A stretch of DNA of 22,236 bases, from NCBI RefSeq assembly GCF_949298305.1, contig NZ_CASFWU010000042.1, positions 1-22,236 of the forward strand, read 5' to 3'. The notes under the pieces were generated by a model, which searched no databases, was not told the origin of the DNA, and worked only from the letters and a program-made list of their open reading frames with translations. Source of the stretch: an uncultured Bacteroides sp. Its GTDB lineage: Bacteria > Bacteroidota > Bacteroidia > Bacteroidales > Bacteroidaceae. A program made the translations under genes and the position numbers. This document shows, piece after piece, positions 17,580 through 22,236 of this stretch; the stretch's first letter is position 1; every line of letters begins with the position of its first letter.

Positions 17580-19634
17580 ATGAAACTGACTAAATTATAC
17601 ATAGGGCTTTTGTGCGGCATGGCTGCCTTGTCGTCGTGCAACGATTTCCTGGACAGAGAGCCGCTCGACGAGATTACGCCCGAAAACTTCTTGTACAATG
17701 AATCCGACCTGGCGTCCTACGCCATCAACCTTTATCCATTCTCGACCCATAGCGGTTGGGACATCGCCGGAATATGGGACAATGACAACAATACGGACAA
17801 TCTGGTAGGAACAGGCTACAGCACTATTTGGACACCGGGACAATGGAGAACGCCCGAAACAGACGGCAACTGGGAGTTTACAACCATCCGCCAGTGCAAC
17901 TACTTCCTGAACATCGTACAACCGCGCTATGACAACGGCGAGATTTCAGGTTCCAATGCCGGACATTACTTGGGCGAAGTCTATTTCCTCCGCGCCTACA
18001 ACTACTTCGGCAAACTTCAAGCATTGGGCGATTTTCCCATCATAACGGAAACGCTCGACAACGACACGGAAATATTGATCGCCGCCAGCAAGCGTCAACC
18101 CCGAAATAAGGTAGCCCGCTTTATCCTGGAAGATTTGGACCGCGCCATCGCGCTTCTGTCCAACAACCCTGACGGTGGCAAAAACCGCATCACCAAGAAC
18201 GCAGCATTGCTGTTCAAGTCCCGCGTAGCCTTATTTGAGGCTTCATGGAAAACTTACCACAAAGGAACCGCCTTTGTTCCTGGTGGCAGTGGCTGGCCGG
18301 GCGGCCCGAATGACTTGAGCGATTTCAACATCGACACAGAAATCAGCCTCTTCCTGACCCAGTGCAAGGATGCCGCCAAGCAAGTGGCCGACGCCATTCC
18401 TTTGGCCGACAACACGGCAGCCAATGTAGATTTGTGGGACAATACCGAGGGAGACGCCCAATACAAGATGAACAACCCCTACTACGCACAGTTCTGCGAC
18501 GAGAACCTGGAGTCGTATCCCGAAATCCTGTTATGGAGAGCCTACAACTATTCGGAATATTCCATTGGCCATTCAGCCGTATTCTATCTGTATAATGGCG
18601 GCAACACCGGCTTCAACAGAAACTACGTGGAAACATTCCTCTTCAGAGACGGCAAGCCCATCTATGCCCATCCTGAATATACCGACACATCCATCAAGAA
18701 CGTCAGAAAAGACCGCGACAGCCGTCTGCAGCTTTTCATGATGACACCCGGCGAAATGGTCGGATACAACGAATCTGACCACACAACGAAAGTGTACCTG
18801 ACCACACCTTTGAACCTGCTGGACGGAACACGTAAAGCCAATACGGGCTACATGCTCCGCAAAGGCTTGGGCGACACCTGGTACCGCGAAGGCAACTACG
18901 GTACGGAAGGCTGCCCGGTATTCCGTGCCTCAGAAGCCTACCTGAACTATCTGGAAGCATCCTGCATCGAGAATGGCGGTAACAGCATCGACGGTACGGC
19001 CCAGAACTACTGGAAGCAGCTGAGAAAACGTGCCGGCCTGCCCGAGGACTATATGATTACGGTCAACGCTACGGTGTACCCGGGCAGCGCCCAGGAAGCC
19101 GTAACCTACAAGGATGGCCCCCAAACATTTGAAACCGACTGGGCCGTTTATTCAAAGGGAGAGCAAGTATCCAAACTGTTGTACAACATCCGCCGCGAAC
19201 GTCATTGCGAGCTGATTGAAGAAGGCTTGCGCATGATGGACCTCAAGCGTTGGAGAGCTCTCGACCAGCTTAACTACAAGGACTTCCCCGATGAAGGTTA
19301 TCGCGTATCCGGCATGAATCTGTGGGAATCGGAAGAACTGGCAGAATTCCCCGAAGGCACCTTGAAGGGCGAGGGCGAAGAAGACGGTCCCAACATCTCC
19401 GGCAAGACCAATTCGGGCAAATACCTCTGTCCTTACAGAGCCGTGGCGAACCACTACCTGTATAACCGCGGCTATAAATGGTGTGAGGCCCACTACCTGT
19501 CGCCGATTGGTGTGAAAAACTTCAGACAGACAGCAAGCAATCTGGAAGACCTGAACACTTCGGTCATCTACCAGAATCCGGGTTGGGCTATTGAAGTGGA
19601 CGCTCCTCCTATCGGAGTTCCGGCCCAGAATTAA
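17580..19634 (+). CDS. SusD/RagB-like surface glycan-binding lipoprotein
   Basis: A 684-residue SusD/RagB-family protein that forms the lid of the SusC-like transporter and binds glycan at the cell surface. The ATG at 17580 is chosen over a TTG at 17571; it lies 11 bases after the susC stop in an AT-rich leader. Lipobox LSSC places the lipidated cysteine at residue 20, followed by NDFLDREP, the usual SusD start. Family features include ITPENFLYNESDLASYAINLY near the N-terminus, YLGEVYFLRAYNYFGKLQALGDFPI, RNKVARFILEDLDRAI, and a C-terminal RRERHCELIEEGLRMMDLKRW segment. At 684 residues it is longer than classical SusD (about 550), as in many complex-glycan PULs. Aromatic residues are abundant, but the binding site cannot be placed by eye. 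It is certainly co-transcribed with the susC-like gene. Confidence 0.95.
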   Translation: MKLTKLYIGLLCGMAALSSCNDFLDREPLDEITPENFLYNESDLASYAINLYPFSTHSGWDIAGIWDNDNNTDNLVGTGYSTIWTPGQWRTPETDGNWEFTTIRQCNYFLNIVQPRYDNGEISGSNAGHYLGEVYFLRAYNYFGKLQALGDFPIITETLDNDTEILIAASKRQPRNKVARFILEDLDRAIALLSNNPDGGKNRITKNAALLFKSRVALFEASWKTYHKGTAFVPGGSGWPGGPNDLSDFNIDTEISLFLTQCKDAAKQVADAIPLADNTAANVDLWDNTEGDAQYKMNNPYYAQFCDENLESYPEILLWRAYNYSEYSIGHSAVFYLYNGGNTGFNRNYVETFLFRDGKPIYAHPEYTDTSIKNVRKDRDSRLQLFMMTPGEMVGYNESDHTTKVYLTTPLNLLDGTRKANTGYMLRKGLGDTWYREGNYGTEGCPVFRASEAYLNYLEASCIENGGNSIDGTAQNYWKQLRKRAGLPEDYMITVNATVYPGSAQEAVTYKDGPQTFETDWAVYSKGEQVSKLLYNIRRERHCELIEEGLRMMDLKRWRALDQLNYKDFPDEGYRVSGMNLWESEELAEFPEGTLKGEGEEDGPNISGKTNSGKYLCPYRAVANHYLYNRGYKWCEAHYLSPIGVKNFRQTASNLEDLNTSVIYQNPGWAIEVDAPPIGVPAQN

Positions 19635-20002
19635 GATTATTCGCAACTTCATCAACGTACCGGTGGAGAACAGCCTGACGGTTCTCCACCGGCTGCGTTG
19701 CCGGCTTAACCATAAGCGCCGACAAACAAGGATTGTTTGCTGTAGTTCGGAAAAGAATTTGAAGGACTTGGCAGACATTCCTTTTTTGTATCAAGCTCCG
19801 ACAAGGGAAGGACGGCATACGCCCACCCCCGACGGGCACGGCCCCACCGCCCGCCGACAGCGCCCTTCCACCGTTTGCGCCTCGCCCAAGCAGGCCTGCG
19901 GCGGTTCCCAATCCGCACCCGACCAACCTGGGCAAACGGAAAGAAGCGCAACGATGAACCCCATATAAAGAACCCGTTTTTTGACAACTAATCCCCCAGA
20001 GA
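19635..20002 (+). other. susD-sulfatase intergenic region
   Basis: This 368-base gap lies between genes on the same strand. It holds a perfect 12-bp hairpin near its left end (19660-19692). The rest carries no gene I can support and no exact TAnnTTTG element close to the sulfatase start. The gap is long for an operon, so the sulfatase may have its own promoter or depend on readthrough. Confidence 0.55.
19660..19692 (+). terminator. Strong 12-bp hairpin after susD; terminator or mRNA-stability element
   Basis: CCGGTGGAGAAC (19660-19671) pairs perfectly with GTTCTCCACCGG (19681-19692) around a 9-base loop, 25 bases after the susD stop. No T run follows, so it is not a classical intrinsic terminator. 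It could protect the upstream mRNA, give partial termination, or mark a processing point. Confidence 0.5.
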
Positions 20003-21571
20003 ATGATGAACAGACTATTATACACGGCTCTGTTCTCGTGCGGCATGGCCCCAGCCATGGCCCAGAACGAACAGGCCCCCAACATTGTACTAATCTTATG
20101 CGACGACATGGGATTTTCAGACATCGGCTGCTACGGCAGCGAAATCCTGACTCCCAACATCGACCAGCTGGCCAAGGAAGGCGTCCGCTTCAGCCAGTTC
20201 AAGAATACAGGCCGCAGCTGCCCCAGCCGCGCAGCCTTGCTCACCGGCAGATACCAGCACGAAGTGGGCATGGGCTGGATGGCCGAAGTGGACGAGCACC
20301 GGCCCGGCTACCGCGGACAAATAGACAAAGCCTACCCCACCATTGCCGAAATAATGAAAGCCGGCGGCTACCGCACCTACATGAGCGGAAAATGGCACGT
20401 CACCACCACCGGAGGCTATGACGCCCCCAACGGAAGCTACCCGGTACAGCGCGGCTTCGAACGCTACTACGGCTGCCTGCACGGAGGCGGCAGCTACTAC
20501 AAGCCCGAACCCCTTTACAACGACCTTGACCGAATCAGCGAAGTGCCGGACGACTATTACTACACACAGGCCATCACCGACTCGGCCGTGTGCTTCGTCA
20601 ACCGCCACGACACCAGCCGCCCCATGTTCCTCTACGTGGCCCACTATGCACCGCATTTGCCCCTCCAGGCGCCCGAAAAGGCCGTACAGAAATGCCTGGA
20701 CCGCTACAAGGAAGGATACGACGTGCTGCGCCGCCGGCGCTTCGAGAGACAGAAGCAACTGGGATTAGTCCCCGAAGACATGGAGCTGCCGGTCTACGAC
20801 AGGGAATTTGGAGGCAAGCGGCCGGCCTGGGAAGACCTCACGGCCGAACAGCAGAAACAATGGATACACGACATGGCCACCTACGCAGCCATGATAGAAA
20901 TCATGGACGAAGGCATCGGCAAACTGGTAGACGCCATCAAGCACAAAGGCATGTACGAGAATACGGTGTTCCTGTTTCTCAGCGACAACGGAGCCACCGA
21001 CGAAGGCGGCTACATCGGACAACTGATGTCCGACCTGTCCAACACACCTTACAGAAGCTACAAGAAATGGGTCTATCAGGGAGGCACCAGCACGCCATTC
21101 ATCCTGACCTATGGAGACAAGAAGAAGAACCCGATGAAAGGACAAATCTGCCGCCAGCCGGCCCACATCATCGACCTCCTGCCCACCTGCATGGCCCTGG
21201 GACACGTCGGCTATCCCGCCGCATTCAAGCACCCCGACCTGCCCGGATGCAGCTTACTGCCTGCTGCGGAAGGCAAGCCGGCACAGCCACGGACACTTTA
21301 TTTTGAACACCAAAGTTCCTGCGCCATCATCGACGGGAACTGGAAGCTGGTCAGATACGACCGGGACAGCCAGTGGGAACTGATAGACCTTGACGCCGAC
21401 CCGTTTGAGACAAACGATTTGTCACAACGCCATCCCGAGAAAGTGGAAGAGCTGGAAAGCCGATGGATAGAATGGGCCAACACGCATAAAGTGTTCCCCC
21501 TCGAAGACAAAACGTGGACCAAAAGACTGAACTTCTACAAGCAGAAGAATCCCGACCAGCGGGGTGAATGA
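20003..21571 (+). CDS. S1 family sulfatase (formylglycine-dependent), exported
   Basis: A 522-residue type I sulfatase that hydrolyses sulfate esters on a carbohydrate. A signal peptide (about 1-20, ending AMA before QNEQ) directs it to the periplasm or surface. The metal-binding D34-D35 (ILCDDMG) and the formylglycine motif C73-P74-S75-R76 (GRSCPSRAALLTG) are intact. YMSGKWH and the later D328-N329 (FLSDNGATD) complete the usual active site. The cysteine form needs an anaerobic radical SAM maturase (anSME), which is not in the window. C-terminal features include SCAIIDGNWKLVRYD and a WIEWANTHKVFP tail. The S1 subfamily, and so the position of the sulfate removed, cannot be told by eye. It lies downstream of susD after a 368-base gap with a hairpin. 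Two adjacent ATG codons (20003, 20006) are both possible starts. Confidence 0.94.
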   Translation: MMNRLLYTALFSCGMAPAMAQNEQAPNIVLILCDDMGFSDIGCYGSEILTPNIDQLAKEGVRFSQFKNTGRSCPSRAALLTGRYQHEVGMGWMAEVDEHRPGYRGQIDKAYPTIAEIMKAGGYRTYMSGKWHVTTTGGYDAPNGSYPVQRGFERYYGCLHGGGSYYKPEPLYNDLDRISEVPDDYYYTQAITDSAVCFVNRHDTSRPMFLYVAHYAPHLPLQAPEKAVQKCLDRYKEGYDVLRRRRFERQKQLGLVPEDMELPVYDREFGGKRPAWEDLTAEQQKQWIHDMATYAAMIEIMDEGIGKLVDAIKHKGMYENTVFLFLSDNGATDEGGYIGQLMSDLSNTPYRSYKKWVYQGGTSTPFILTYGDKKKNPMKGQICRQPAHIIDLLPTCMALGHVGYPAAFKHPDLPGCSLLPAAEGKPAQPRTLYFEHQSSCAIIDGNWKLVRYDRDSQWELIDLDADPFETNDLSQRHPEKVEELESRWIEWANTHKVFPLEDKTWTKRLNFYKQKNPDQRGE

Positions 21572-21692
21572 CAGACATTGCAGCAGGACCGCAACCGTAA
21601 TAGAGGGTGCTGCGCCGGCCACTGGCCCTGCAGTCATCCATGATGGTCCGGAGAGCCCAGGCTTTGTCCGGGCGAAACAAAGAATCACGAAA

Positions 21693-21716
21693 GCCCCGGC
21701 ATCCGTATCCCGGGGC
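21693..21716. terminator. GC-rich hairpin downstream of the sulfatase
   Basis: GCCCCGG (21693-21699) pairs with CCGGGGC (21710-21716) across a 10-base loop, about 120 bases after the sulfatase stop. No T run follows on the plus strand. It is a weak terminator candidate. Confidence 0.3.
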
Positions 21717-21834
21717 ATCGCTGAAAGCAGCGGGGCCTCGCTGGATGACAAGTCATTTCCATCCGACAGGTCTCGGGCCGAATGTACGGAATACCGCCCG
21801 GCAGTTTGTCCTGCTTCATACATAACGGCACCAT

Positions 21835-21908
21835 GCAAGCATCGTCCGCCAACCGCGCTTGCATGGTCCGTCCACCATGCTTGCATGGTCCGACCGCCAT
21901 GCTTGCAT
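21835..21908. repeat. Tandem repeat with 22-bp period
   Basis: Units begin at 21835, 21857, 21879 and 21901. Units two and three differ at 2 of 22 bases. The first is diverged, and the fourth keeps only GCTTGCAT. The shared core is GCTTGCATGGTCCG. The diverged first region also gives an inverted repeat: CCATGCAAGCAT (21831-21842) is the exact reverse complement of ATGCTTGCATGG (21877-21888). A lone ATGGTCCG lies at 21643-21650. Confidence 0.75.
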
Positions 21909-21985
21909 CATCCATAAGGTAACCATCCGAAATCAGCCGTGTTGTTTTCATGCCCCCAAGTTCCGGCCTTTGTGCCCCAAAAGCC

Positions 21986-22141
21986 GTGTTCAACCTGAAT
22001 GGAAACAACCGCTTCGCGATGAGCCGCACTCCCATAGACCTGCGCAAAGGCGTTGACAGCCTGTGCGGCGCCACCCGTTCCTGCCGGCCGGATTCCTTGA
22101 ACGGGGATGTGGATGTATTCTCCAACCGCAACCGTACGTAA
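21986..22141 (+). pseudogene. tnpB: Remnant of IS66-family tnpB (accessory ORF2)
   Basis: The reading frame VFNLNGNNRF, then PIDLRKGVDSLCG, then LNGDVDVFSNRNRT closely follows the N-terminal half of IS66 TnpB. In typical members this reads MFSL..NRY, a DMRKG.DSLSG core and LSGEVFVFIN.RR. About 51 of some 115 residues remain. A stop codon replaces the part that would continue IKLLRWE. The original start appears as GTG. The arginine-rich middle (RNELGR in typical members) is altered to RSCRPD, a sign of decay. No IS66 transposase (TnpC) or terminal inverted repeats were seen within the window, so this is a short relic and not an active element. Confidence 0.7.
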
Positions 22142-22183
22142 GCATTCGAATAAATGCACCTTTTAAACCTTGAGGTTTGGTTG

Positions 22184-22191
22184 TAGCTTTG
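22184..22191 (+). promoter_or_regulatory. Putative -7 promoter element for the gene at the right edge
   Basis: TAGCTTTG matches TAnnTTTG exactly. Upstream lies a 14-base palindrome, AAACCTTGAGGTTT (22165-22178), and the related AAACCTCAA follows at 22209-22217. These could be operator-like. The box lies 31 bases before an ATG at 22223. Confidence 0.5.
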
Positions 22192-22222
22192 CGGTAGTGA
22201 ATACAATCAAACCTCAATTATT

Positions 22223-22236
22223 ATGAACAGACAAGA
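22223..22236 (+). CDS. First codons of a gene that runs off the window
   Basis: An ATG at 22223 follows an AT-rich leader (CAATTATT) and a promoter-like -7 box at 22184-22191. Only MNRQ can be read before the window ends, so nothing can be said about its product. The call rests on the promoter and leader alone. Confidence 0.4.

Larger units (their letters stand above)
21572..21985. other. Intergenic region between sulfatase and IS66 remnant, no supported gene
   Basis: These 414 bases hold a GC-rich hairpin (21693-21716) and a 22-bp-period tandem repeat (21835-21908). Frames crossing it, such as 21564-21917 on the plus strand or 21685-22206 on the minus strand, show no recognisable domain and are skewed in composition, so I do not call them. 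Confidence 0.55.

Noticed and set aside
19591..19968. Small plus-strand frame and opposing minus-strand frames in the susD-sulfatase gap
   Set aside because: Low-complexity Pro/Arg-rich or Arg/Trp/Gly-rich translations with no plausible start context.
20039..20041. Lipobox at residue 13 of the sulfatase (LFSC)
   Set aside because: Phenylalanine at -2 and a very short n-region make lipidation unlikely. AMA before Q21 fits signal peptidase I better.
21835..21908. CRISPR array
   Set aside because: The units are contiguous with no unique spacers between them, and no cas genes are present.
21685..22206. 173-codon minus-strand frame across the 22-bp repeats
   Set aside because: It is antisense to the IS66 relic and crosses the tandem repeat. 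It matches no family.

Overview
The window looks like a Bacteroidales (Bacteroidaceae-type) chromosome. It carries a SusC/SusD pair, a one-polypeptide hybrid two-component regulator (HTCS), a GH115 enzyme, Bacteroidales-only families of unknown function, AT-rich leaders in place of strong Shine-Dalgarno sequences, and repeated copies of the Bacteroides -7 promoter element TAnnTTTG. No tRNA, rRNA or CRISPR array was seen.

Left part (1-7.4 kb, accessory and housekeeping genes): a minus-strand GH115 alpha-glucuronidase (39-2591); a 380-bp gap with a TGCA-rich repeat cluster; a translationally coupled pair of minus-strand genes of unknown function (2974-4067) with a recognisable -33/-7 promoter; a plus-strand, membrane-anchored MutS-like ATPase (4235-6046); and two small minus-strand membrane or exported proteins (6146-6673, 6917-7330). 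An intrinsic terminator lies between the convergent MutS-like gene and its neighbour.

Central and right part (7.5-21.6 kb, a polysaccharide utilisation locus, PUL): an HTCS (7483-11385, minus) is divergent from a plus-strand series of GH2 beta-galactosidase-like enzyme (11611-14298), SusC-like TonB-dependent transporter (14364-17568), SusD-like lipoprotein (17580-19634) and S1 sulfatase (20003-21571). By established PUL logic, SusD binds and SusC imports a glycan fragment, GH2 and the sulfatase trim it in the periplasm or at the surface, and the HTCS senses a released oligosaccharide and induces the locus. The GH2/sulfatase pair suggests a sulfated glycan with beta-linked galactose or a related sugar; this is inference. 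A perfect 13-bp direct repeat in the HTCS-GH2 gap is the best candidate operator. As given, the susC-like gene is broken by two one-base losses, each beside an A run. The kinase core of the HTCS is strongly degenerate although its receiver and AraC domains look intact.

Right end (21.6-22.2 kb): non-coding DNA with a 22-bp-period tandem repeat, a decayed IS66 tnpB fragment, then a promoter and the first codons of a gene that runs off the window.
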